DNA from: Bacteroidota bacterium | GTDB taxonomy: Bacteria; Bacteroidota; Bacteroidia; Bacteroidales; VadinHA17 | DNA length: 8,657 nt | Direction of reading: 5' to 3' | NCBI GenBank assembly: GCA_006227095.1 | Contig: SBFZ01000247.1 | Coordinates: 1-8,657 of the forward strand | In this document: positions 1-5,989 of the stretch, one piece after another | Position numbering within the stretch: the stretch's first letter is position 1 | Layout: the number at the start of each line of letters is the position of its first letter | Notes under the pieces: model-generated | What the model saw: the letters and a program-made list of their open reading frames with translations, nothing else | What the model was told of the DNA's origin: nothing | Database searches by the model: none | Position numbers and translations under genes: made by a program

Positions 1-204
1 GATCACAGGATCGAGGTCTCCTGCCCGGTATGGGACCCTGCAATAAAAAAGGAGATCACGGATGTCTTCAATATCCAGTGGAATGACAATGTAAAGGCCC
101 GGATACTTGATGCCGGAATGTCAGACAGGATAGTCAGCAACAGCAAAACCCCGCTGCGGTCACAGACAGAGATACACGCTTATTACACATCCATCAGTTC
201 ATAG
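1..204 (+). CDS. ppk1: Polyphosphate kinase 1, C-terminal end (partial)
   Basis: The first 67 codons read in frame 1 and end in TAG at 202-204; the 5' part lies outside the window. The visible tail includes DHRIEVSCPVWDPAIKKEI, then NDNVKARILD, and ends with PLRSQTEIHAYY. This matches the end of the C2 domain of Ppk1, where a '(L/D)RR(V/I)E...P(V/I)xDP' strand is followed by a helix with 'D(N/R)xKAR' and the 'xxRSQxxI' tail. Ppk1 makes polyphosphate from ATP reversibly through a phosphohistidine; those catalytic histidines lie upstream and cannot be checked. The gene converges on the amidase gene with a 35-bp gap that shows no convincing terminator. The family call rests on the C-terminal motif alone but is specific. 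Confidence 0.85.
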   Translation, partial: DHRIEVSCPVWDPAIKKEITDVFNIQWNDNVKARILDAGMSDRIVSNSKTPLRSQTEIHAYYTSISS

Positions 205-239
205 CCTCACGACGGCAGGCTTCTGTCGGTGCACCAAGG

Positions 240-1838
240 TCAGTCAACAGTTTCAAACGGCAGTGCCGGAAGAAACTCCGGGGCTTTGCGGTATTTTGTG
301 CCCTGCTCCCAGGAATATGCTATCTCAATAAGCAGAGGCTCGCTCCATGCCCTTCCGAAGAATGAAATCCCTACAGGAAGCCCGTCAACAAAGCCCATCG
401 GTACGGTAATATTTGGATAACCGGCCATTGCTGCCGGTGAGGAGCTGCTGACAGTGTATGAGTCCCCGTTTACGAGATCAGTCTTCCAGGCGGGTGACCC
501 TGTTGGGGCAATGAATGCGTCAAGGTTATGCTCCTTCATCACACGGTCTATTCCCTCCTCTCTGACAAGGCGGTTCATCTTTGCAACTGCGTCCAGGTAC
601 TCCCGGGAGGTTATGTCATCCTTCTTTTGTGCTTCAATAACAAGTTCCTGGTCGTAATAACGCAGCTCGATGCTGTCACTGATATTGAAAGCTATCAGAT
701 CTTCCACGCTTTTCACAGGGGCACTTTCACCGAGCGATGCGAAGTACCTGTTCAGTCCGTCCCTGAATTCGTAAAGCATGACCTGGAAAGAGAGTGAGCC
801 GGCTTCCCTGCTGTAGATATCTTCTATCTCTATCACCTCTGCTCCCTGGCTTCTGATGTAGTCAACGGCATGCTGCATCAGGGTATCCACCTTGTAATGG
901 CTTCCCCTTGCGGAGGTAAACCATCCGAGACGCTTGCCCCTGAGTCCGTCTTCCCTGAGGAAAGGTGTATAGTCGGTCAGTGCCTTCCCTTCCGAAGCAG
1001 CTGTTTTGCTGTCATTTGTATCGACTCCTGTCATGGCACCCAGGGCTGTGGCTGCATCGGTCACGGTGCGTGCCATGGGGCCCGGAGTATCCTGTGTGAA
1101 GGAAATGGGAACGATGCCGCTGCGGCTGAGGAGGCCTACCGTAGGCTTGATACCCACGATGCCGTTGGCAGTTGAGGGGCAGACGATTGAACCGTTGGTC
1201 TCTGTTCCTATTGCTATCATGCACAGGTTGGCAGATACGGCAACGCCTGATCCGGAACTTGATCCGCACGGGTTGCGGTCAAGCACATACGGGTTTTTTG
1301 TCTGTCCTCCAACACCGCTCCAGCCACTGGATGAGAGGTTCCCGCGGAAATTGGCCCACTCACTCAGGTTGGCCTTGCCAAGAATGACGGCACCTGCCTC
1401 GCGCAGCTTCATGGCCACGTAGCTGTCCTGAAGAGGATACGAACCCTTCAGTGCACGGGAACCAGCGGTGGTCTCCATCCGGTCATGGGTATCAATGTTG
1501 TCTTTCAGCAACACAGGCACACCGTGCATGGGGCCACGCTTTTTACCTTCCTTCAGCTCTGCATCCAGCTGGGCAGCAATGGCCAGGGCATCAGGATTGA
1601 CCTGTATGACGGCATTGAGCATCGGCCCGCCGTCATCAATGGCCTCTATCCGGTCAAGATAGGCCTGTACCACATCGGCAATGGTGAAGTCGCCATTGTC
1701 ATAACCCTGCTGAAGCTGGCTGATAGTGTATTCCTCAAACCGGAACGGTGAGGCTGATTCTGTTTTCCCCTTTTTCTGGTCACAGGAGACTGAAGCGATG
1801 ACCAATAAAACTGAAAGTGCAGAGAAGAACTTTTTCAT
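240..1838 (-). CDS. Amidase-signature family lipoprotein (peptide-amidase-like)
   Basis: A 532-residue amidase-signature hydrolase, predicted to cleave amide bonds outside the cytoplasm. The start at 1838 is chosen because it gives a lipoprotein signal (MKKFF, hydrophobic run, Cys19 in ASVSC). An upstream in-frame ATG at 1880 would only add 14 residues that break the signal. The Ser-cisSer-Lys triad is visible: Lys112 in VPVLLKDNID, cis-Ser193 in the Gly/Ser-rich PCGSSSGSG loop, and nucleophile Ser217 in TETNGSIVCPS, followed by GIVGIKPTVG. The PCGSSSGSG and GTETNGSIVCP wording is that of the peptide-amidase branch rather than GatA, and an anchored extracytoplasmic protein cannot be the tRNA amidotransferase subunit. 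It lies 89 bp downstream of the thiamine pyrophosphokinase gene on the same strand, so it could be co-transcribed. A TATATTCG sequence (1877 to 1870 on the minus strand, one mismatch to TAnnTTTG) could be its own promoter. Substrate unknown. Confidence 0.9.
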   Translation of the reverse strand: MKKFFSALSVLLVIASVSCDQKKGKTESASPFRFEEYTISQLQQGYDNGDFTIADVVQAYLDRIEAIDDGGPMLNAVIQVNPDALAIAAQLDAELKEGKKRGPMHGVPVLLKDNIDTHDRMETTAGSRALKGSYPLQDSYVAMKLREAGAVILGKANLSEWANFRGNLSSSGWSGVGGQTKNPYVLDRNPCGSSSGSGVAVSANLCMIAIGTETNGSIVCPSTANGIVGIKPTVGLLSRSGIVPISFTQDTPGPMARTVTDAATALGAMTGVDTNDSKTAASEGKALTDYTPFLREDGLRGKRLGWFTSARGSHYKVDTLMQHAVDYIRSQGAEVIEIEDIYSREAGSLSFQVMLYEFRDGLNRYFASLGESAPVKSVEDLIAFNISDSIELRYYDQELVIEAQKKDDITSREYLDAVAKMNRLVREEGIDRVMKEHNLDAFIAPTGSPAWKTDLVNGDSYTVSSSSPAAMAGYPNITVPMGFVDGLPVGISFFGRAWSEPLLIEIAYSWEQGTKYRKAPEFLPALPFETVD

Positions 1839-1927
1839 GGAGATGTTTTTGAATAATGGTTGATTACAACGAATATACAAAGTTTGAACTGTTTTGAGCT
1901 GATCCGGTGAAAAAGAAGGTGAAAAAG

Positions 1928-2563
1928 TCAGGAGATAAACTCTTCTACTTCGGGGTACTTCATGAACACAATCACCTGTCCGGATGCAAATTCAAGACTG
2001 AACTGATCTCCAGCCGCCTCATTGAGGGTACCCCTCCACCAGCTTTTAAGCGGGAGGTCCCTGAGCGGATATTTCAGGCCGGAGGAGGTTATTTTCATTG
2101 AGGGATCAATACTGAAGAGTGATACCTGCTGCCCGGGATGTGACTTGATGGAGACGTTCCGGTCATACACCCTGAATGAACCGGTGTCAGTCAGCATTAC
2201 AGCCTCCAGACTCCTGCTGTATTCAGCAAGCAGTGAGATGTTACCCAGGGTATGATCCTCCCGTATACCCGTTGCTCCGATGATTTTCACACCGGTGATG
2301 CCACGGCTGATGCACCAGTTGACTGCCTTTGTCAGGTCATTGGTTTCCTGGTCATCATCCTGCACCAGAATATTTTCATATCTCATTATGACTGAAGTAG
2401 GAACAGAGTCGAGATCCCCTATGATAATCCCCGGCTCAAGGCCATGTGCTATCAGTTTCTCTGCCGCACCGTCACAGCATACAACCAGGTCAGCGAAATG
2501 AAGTGCTGCCAGGGGGACCGGGTGGATCGGAAAGGTTCCGTTTGCAAGGATTACTGTTTTCAT
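1928..2563 (-). CDS. thiN: Thiamine pyrophosphokinase
   Basis: A 211-residue enzyme that transfers pyrophosphate from ATP to thiamine to make TPP in the cytoplasm. The family motifs appear in order: CCDGAA at residues 29-34, GDLDSV at 49-54 (metal/ATP aspartates), DQETNDLTKA at 71-80, and GATGIREDHTLGN at 96-108. A C-terminal beta domain follows, with SGLKYPL at 161-167 and NEAAGDQ at 181-187. Length is normal for a bacterial TPK. The start at 2563 (MKTVILANG) begins the first beta strand and has no longer in-frame alternative that looks real. The segment that usually reads 'SNE' in the thiamine-binding C-terminal domain reads TLNE here (residues 179-182). It is the last thiamine gene of the riboswitch-led operon, 142 bp after pnuT. 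Trapping imported thiamine as TPP fits its neighbours. Confidence 0.93.
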   Translation of the reverse strand: MKTVILANGTFPIHPVPLAALHFADLVVCCDGAAEKLIAHGLEPGIIIGDLDSVPTSVIMRYENILVQDDDQETNDLTKAVNWCISRGITGVKIIGATGIREDHTLGNISLLAEYSRSLEAVMLTDTGSFRVYDRNVSIKSHPGQQVSLFSIDPSMKITSSGLKYPLRDLPLKSWWRGTLNEAAGDQFSLEFASGQVIVFMKYPEVEEFIS

Positions 2564-2570
2564 ATCTGAT

Positions 2571-2660
2571 CTGAAGTCTGATCCGGCAGCAGGCGGACAA
2601 GAGCCTGAAGTCTGATCCGCCGGCTGGTGAACAAGGGTCTGAAGGCCTGAAGGCCCCGGA
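2571..2660. repeat. 34-bp direct repeat, two full copies plus a partial third
   Basis: In the pnuT-thiN gap, CTGAAGTCTGATCCG occurs at 2571-2585 and again at 2605-2619, exactly 34 bp apart. The rest of the unit is also related (both copies end in a GG..AACAAG-like or GGACAAG-like stretch). A third, degenerate copy begins CTGAAG at 2639, again exactly 34 bp on, and degrades into CTGAAGGCC repeats. The unit contains no gene. Whether it belongs to a dispersed genome-wide family cannot be told from one window. Confidence 0.75.
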
Positions 2661-2661
2661 G

Positions 2662-2677
2662 TATTTAATGCTAAATA
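2662..2677. other. Short A/T hairpin in the pnuT-thiN gap
   Basis: TATTTA (2662-2667) and TAAATA (2672-2677) form a perfect 6-bp inverted repeat around the loop ATGC. It lies between the two tandem repeat arrays. It is too A/T-rich and lacks a following U-tract, so I do not call it a terminator. It could be an RNA processing or pausing element, or chance. Confidence 0.3.
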
Positions 2678-2693
2678 TCAGCACATTAACACT

Positions 2694-2735
2694 ATTGCCT
2701 ATTGCCTACTGCCTATTGCCTGCTGCCTCCTGCCT
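2694..2735. repeat. Heptanucleotide tandem repeat (6 units, AGGCAAT-type on minus strand)
   Basis: Six head-to-tail 7-mers on the plus strand: ATTGCCT, ATTGCCT, ACTGCCT, ATTGCCT, GCTGCCT, CCTGCCT. On the minus strand they read AGGCA followed by two variable bases. The array covers the last codons and the stop of pnuT (stop at 2706-2708) and continues 12 bp beyond. Because units ending in T are followed by AG, a TAG recurs every 7 bases in the distal units (minus-strand TAGs beginning at 2715, 2708, 2701 and 2694), which closes all three reading frames. Confidence 0.9.
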
Positions 2736-3302
2736 CCATCTTATTACCCCTATTATTGCCATGACGAAATATACGAAAAAAAGCAGGGCTGTGGGATACA
2801 TGGCTGAGTTCATATAGACAACCACAGCAATGGCGTTTGCTGCTATCCAGACGTACCACTGCTCAATATACTTCCTTGTCAGCATCCATGTTGCCACCAC
2901 CGATAGTGAAGCTATCAGCCCGTCCCACACCGGAACCGGCGAATCAGTGACCCTTCTGAGAATAAACCATAACACGGCCCACAATGTGCCTGCCGCCACC
3001 GTGCACCATGCCGCAGTGACAGCGCTTATCCTCCGCACATCACTCTTCTCCTCCGCATGCATGATCTCCCGGGGCCGCTGCCACCGGTACCATCCGTATA
3101 CGCTGATGACAAGGTAATAGACCTGCAACCCCATGTTGGCATAGAAGCCGTTCCTGCCAAAAACGAAGATGTAGACTGCCGAAGTGAGTATCCCCAGCGG
3201 CCACAGGAAAATGTTTCTCCTTATCTCAAGTATCACGTAGGCAATGCCCGTCACTGCCCCGAAGATCTCGATGATGTTTTCAGTTATCCAGCCAGGTGCC
3301 AT
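2706..3302 (-). CDS. pnuT: PnuC-family thiamine transporter (PnuT)
   Basis: A 198-residue inner-membrane protein of the PnuC vitamin-transporter family, which moves its substrate by facilitated diffusion and depends on a kinase to trap it. Most of the chain is hydrophobic with about seven predicted membrane spans. Family motifs are clear: WPLG at residues 34-37, FYANMGLQVYY at 53-63, YGWYRW at 69-74, and the C-terminal WIAANAIAVVVY at 151-162 followed by a GxxRW at 185-189. Sequence alone does not separate nicotinamide riboside (PnuC) from thiamine (PnuT) or riboflavin (PnuX) specificity. The thiamine call comes from the TPP riboswitch, the receptor upstream and the TPP-forming kinase downstream. 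The gene starts 4 bp after the receptor stop, so the two are probably translationally coupled. The last nine residues (RQEAAGNRQ) are encoded by the heptanucleotide array and are probably a dispensable cytosolic tail. Confidence 0.88.
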   Translation of the reverse strand: MAPGWITENIIEIFGAVTGIAYVILEIRRNIFLWPLGILTSAVYIFVFGRNGFYANMGLQVYYLVISVYGWYRWQRPREIMHAEEKSDVRRISAVTAAWCTVAAGTLWAVLWFILRRVTDSPVPVWDGLIASLSVVATWMLTRKYIEQWYVWIAANAIAVVVYMNSAMYPTALLFFVYFVMAIIGVIRWRQEAAGNRQ

Positions 3303-3306
3303 TCAA

Positions 3307-5736
3307 TCAGAAAGATAATGAAATACCTGCCGTATAGTTGATTCCGGCCTGCGGAAAATAGTATGCCCAGGTCTTTTCAGCACCGTCCTCCGTCCACATG
3401 CCACCGTAGGCATTGTTCTCATAAAGGGTGTTGAGGAGATTATTGACAATGAACCGGACCGTAAGCTCTCCCTCCTTCCTTATTTTGATGCCGTAGGATG
3501 CTGACAGGTTGCTGACGAAATAGGGATCTATCGTCCGGTCAGGGCTCATCGTGTTGTCAAAGTACTGTCTCCCTACGTACTTGCCCGTCATGCTGAAAGA
3601 GAGGTTTTTGACAGGATTGATCTCCAGTTCCGCAGAGCCTGTCACCCGCGGTGAATATGCTATGTCAACCGTACCCAGGTCAGCAAAGAGGTATTCTTCG
3701 CTCCAGTCATCGGTATTGTAATTGTAGTAGTAGTTCCTGAACTCCCTTATCCTGCTCCTGCTGATGGTTGTGTTTACCTTCAGTGATACCGCGTGCGATG
3801 GTTTGAAGCTTCCGGAGAGTTCAACGCCTGTCCGGTAGCTTTCAGGAACATTGGTCATGATGGGGTATCCCGTGCTGCTGATTTTTCCTGTTGGCACCAG
3901 CTGGTCACGGTACCACATGTAATACAGGTTGACGCCAAGGGCATAAACCGGGTTGCGGAATGAGTAACCTCCTTCAAAATCGGTCAGCCTCTCACGGCCG
4001 GGTGTTGCGGCAGGGTCACCGGCCGCATCCTTGTAGTCTGCCCGGGTAGGCTCACGGTGTGCAACGGCTGCAGAGACAAAGGCTTCGCTGCCGCTGCCAT
4101 TGCTCCAGAAGAGTCCTGCCTTGGGATTGAAGAACAAAAAGCTGTGTGTGCCTCCAAGGTCCCTGAGGTCATCATCAGGCCCCTCAAACCTGTACCGTAT
4201 GTTTCTCAGCTGCAGGTCAATGAAGGCATTAACAGTTGCAGAAACGGCGGTATTGACCTTTCCATATACATTGACTTCATCCTTAAGCCCGTTATTCCTG
4301 TACCATTCATAACCCGGAATAATATTACCCGGATATTCCATCCAGAGGATGTTTCCGAAGTGGTCACCGTCATACCTGTTCAGTGCCCCGCCCAGGGTCC
4401 ATTCGGCAACGCTCCCCTGTTTCAGCAGGGACCAGACCACCCCGTAGAAGAGATTGTCAAGCCATTTACGCTGAACCATATCAGTTTCAGTGATGGCAGG
4501 TTCATAGGGAAGAAAACCCGTGATGCCATACTCTTCCGGATCCCTGTCGCTCTTCTGTTCCTCATAATAGCCCCTTCCCGTAGTAAGGTGAAGGCCTGTG
4601 TTCAGGCTCACCCTTCCCGGAAAGAGGTGGGTATGGAAGAGATGGTAGTGGTTCTGGGCATAGACGTCGGTTTCATCCTCATAGTACCGTGTTACTCCGT
4701 CATTGTCAGTGTACTCACCTGCCGGATTGTACCTCCTGTTGTCAGGAAGAATCTCTGCGGGGACGCCCCACCAGCTTATACCGGTCTTCTGGCTTCCGGT
4801 GATGACATTGAAACGGATCATATCGGATGGTGCCGACCATATCCCTGAGACCATGGCGGAGGTTATGTCTGCATTGCTGTGATCAATAAAGCCGTCGCTT
4901 TTTATCTGTGATGCCCGAACCATCATGCTGAACCTGTCAGCCAGCATTCCTGTCCATGCTTTTGCCGTCAGGCGCGAGGTACTGAACGAGCCGTATGACA
5001 TGTCAGCGGCAGCGCCGGCCTCTGCAGGAGGTGTCATGGTGCTGATATTCACCGAGGCTCCGAAGGCACCTGCACCGTTGGTAGAGGTACCCACACCCCG
5101 TTGAACCTGTATGCTGCCTGTTGAAGAGGCAAGGTCAGGGAGGTCAACCCAGAAAACCTGCTGTGATTCGGAGTCGTTGAGGGGGATACCGTCAAGGGTG
5201 ATGTTAATGCGGCTGGCGTCAGTGCCACGAATGCGCAATGAAGTATAGCCTATTCCCGTCCCTGCATCCGAAGTCTCCACCACTGAGGGTGTCAGGGCAA
5301 GAAGGTATGGCATATCCCTTGTCATATCCCTCTCCCTCAGCTCATCCGAACCAACGGTGGTATGTGCCATGGGTGTGCGGGCGCCGGCGCGGCTTCCCCT
5401 CACAATAACCTCCCCGGCCACATAGAGAGCCTCTCTCATTGATGCATCAATCACGGCCGTTCCGCTCAGCACCACCAGGGTATCAATGGTCTCATAGCCG
5501 GTAAAGCTGATCCGGAGGCTATAAGTTCCGTCATTCAGCCCCCTGAGGGCAAACCTCCCCTCATTGTCAGTGGCCACGCCGGCGCCCGCCTGTATCGCGA
5601 TTACCGACGCACCCGCCATGGGCATGCCGTTTTCGTCAGTTATCCTGCCGCTGATGATACCGCTGTTACGCTGCCCGGACATTGTCACTGACACGAGCAC
5701 AATCATGAAAATCAAAACAGATATCTTCCTCACCAT
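3307..5736 (-). CDS. TonB-dependent outer-membrane receptor, probable thiamine receptor
   Basis: An 809-residue outer-membrane receptor that would take up thiamine using TonB/ExbBD energy. From the N-terminus: signal peptide about 1-21 (MVRKISV, hydrophobic core, TMSGQ), carboxypeptidase-D-like beta-sandwich about 27-105 (GRITDENGMPMAGASV ... TDNEGRFALRGL ... GYET), possible TonB box around EVIVRG at 109-114, and a plug domain about 118-235 containing SLRIRGTDASRINITLDGIPLND and VQRGVGTSTNGAGAFGASVNI. A 22-strand-type barrel then runs to a terminal phenylalanine (GINYTAGISLSF), the usual BAM signal. The start is ATG at 5736, not the in-frame GTG at 5742, because the ATG gives the cleaner signal peptide. 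No partner SusD gene is present, which argues for a small-nutrient receptor rather than a glycan SusC. Specificity rests on the TPP riboswitch in its leader and the pnuT and thiN genes behind it. Rodionov and colleagues predicted this type of thiamine receptor operon in Bacteroidetes. Confidence 0.9.
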   Translation of the reverse strand: MVRKISVLIFMIVLVSVTMSGQRNSGIISGRITDENGMPMAGASVIAIQAGAGVATDNEGRFALRGLNDGTYSLRISFTGYETIDTLVVLSGTAVIDASMREALYVAGEVIVRGSRAGARTPMAHTTVGSDELRERDMTRDMPYLLALTPSVVETSDAGTGIGYTSLRIRGTDASRINITLDGIPLNDSESQQVFWVDLPDLASSTGSIQVQRGVGTSTNGAGAFGASVNISTMTPPAEAGAAADMSYGSFSTSRLTAKAWTGMLADRFSMMVRASQIKSDGFIDHSNADITSAMVSGIWSAPSDMIRFNVITGSQKTGISWWGVPAEILPDNRRYNPAGEYTDNDGVTRYYEDETDVYAQNHYHLFHTHLFPGRVSLNTGLHLTTGRGYYEEQKSDRDPEEYGITGFLPYEPAITETDMVQRKWLDNLFYGVVWSLLKQGSVAEWTLGGALNRYDGDHFGNILWMEYPGNIIPGYEWYRNNGLKDEVNVYGKVNTAVSATVNAFIDLQLRNIRYRFEGPDDDLRDLGGTHSFLFFNPKAGLFWSNGSGSEAFVSAAVAHREPTRADYKDAAGDPAATPGRERLTDFEGGYSFRNPVYALGVNLYYMWYRDQLVPTGKISSTGYPIMTNVPESYRTGVELSGSFKPSHAVSLKVNTTISRSRIREFRNYYYNYNTDDWSEEYLFADLGTVDIAYSPRVTGSAELEINPVKNLSFSMTGKYVGRQYFDNTMSPDRTIDPYFVSNLSASYGIKIRKEGELTVRFIVNNLLNTLYENNAYGGMWTEDGAEKTWAYYFPQAGINYTAGISLSF

Positions 5737-5741
5737 TACCA

Positions 5742-5792
5742 CAGACTGTTTATATTCAACATCGTCAGAAGTGAGGGTGTTCAGACAGGCTG
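5742..5792 (-). promoter_or_regulatory. Candidate riboswitch expression platform before the receptor start
   Basis: In the minus-strand leader, CAGCCTGT (5792 to 5785) lies just after the TPP aptamer. It is perfectly complementary to ACAGGCTG inside the aptamer (5862 to 5855), which carries the start of the conserved CTGAGA. The same CAGCCTGT can instead pair at 7 of 8 positions with ACAGTCTG (5749 to 5742), which ends 5 bases before the receptor ATG. These pairings are mutually exclusive, which is the form of a translational OFF/ON switch. There is no U-tract to suggest transcription termination. The pairing was read by eye, with no folding energy calculated. Confidence 0.5.
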
Positions 5793-5798
5793 GAAATG

Positions 5799-5882
5799 AT
5801 TACTCTCTTTCCCTACGCCGGCATTACCCGGATCAGGTTGTAAGGGTATGATCTCAGCCTGTTTAGTAAGGCACCCCGTAAT
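5799..5882 (-). promoter_or_regulatory. TPP riboswitch (THI element)
   Basis: Read on the minus strand, the leader contains the conserved TPP aptamer parts in order: GGGGTGCC (5877 to 5870), GGCTGAGA (5859 to 5852), ACCTGATC (5838 to 5831), the CCGG..TAATG..CCGG arm, and GCGTAGGGAA (5818 to 5809). A short P1 can form between ATTAC (5882 to 5878) and GTAAT (5803 to 5799). The aptamer lies about 60 bases before the TonB receptor start and directly after a promoter box, so it should repress the receptor-pnuT-thiN operon when TPP is plentiful. The aptamer identity is secure; its exact ends are approximate. Confidence 0.97.
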
Positions 5883-5891
5883 TCGACACCA

Positions 5892-5899
5892 CAAAGATA
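5892..5899 (-). promoter_or_regulatory. Bacteroidota -7 promoter box for the thiamine operon
   Basis: The minus strand reads TATCTTTG, an exact match to the Bacteroidota TAnnTTTG -7 box. Transcription would begin around 5884-5888, just before the riboswitch P1 stem, which is the expected arrangement. The -33 TTTG element is not clear: a TTTTG lies 25 bases upstream, slightly too far. Confidence 0.6.
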
Positions 5900-5960
5900 C
5901 AACAATTAAAGGGAGAAATGGCACCAAAATGCATTGAAGCACGTAAACCATGCTAATTAG

Positions 5961-5968
5961 TATATTTG
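5961..5968 (+). promoter_or_regulatory. Bacteroidota -7 promoter box for the DUF3052-fucosidase unit
   Basis: TATATTTG is an exact TAnnTTTG match, 21 bp before the ATG at 5990, which gives a very short leader. A TTG at 5934-5936 is the best -33 candidate, at a spacing of 24, again a little long. The box is back to back with the minus-strand thiamine promoter. Confidence 0.55.
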
Positions 5969-5989
5969 TCGGACGGCAGAAGAAACAAG

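Noticed and set aside
209..230. Possible hairpin terminator between ppk1 and the amidase gene
   Set aside because: The CGACGGCAG/CTGTCG pairing is short and interrupted and is not followed by a T-run on either strand.
1006..1422. 138-codon open frame on the plus strand within the amidase gene
   Set aside because: It is antisense to the amidase catalytic core, including the Gly/Ser loop and nucleophile motif, and is a by-product of that coding sequence.
1906..1927. Direct repeat GGTGAAAAAG twice, 12 bp apart, at the thiN-amidase junction
   Set aside because: Two short A-rich copies are within what chance gives and suggest no function beyond a simple local duplication.
2490..2684. Open frame of 64 codons on the minus strand across the repeat-rich pnuT-thiN gap
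   Set aside because: It overlaps the start of thiN in another frame, its translation is low-complexity and follows the repeats, and it has no recognisable domain or initiation signal.
2694..2735. CRISPR-like repeat array
   Set aside because: Units are 7 bp, head to tail, with no spacers and no cas genes in the window.
4057..4848. Long 263-codon open frame on the plus strand
   Set aside because: It lies wholly antisense to the TonB receptor barrel, whose reading is supported by motifs from signal peptide to terminal phenylalanine; the antisense translation shows no family pattern.
3307..5736. SusC-type glycan receptor belonging to a polysaccharide locus with the nearby fucosidase
   Set aside because: No SusD partner is present, the fucosidase is divergently transcribed, and the receptor leader carries a TPP riboswitch, all pointing to thiamine instead.
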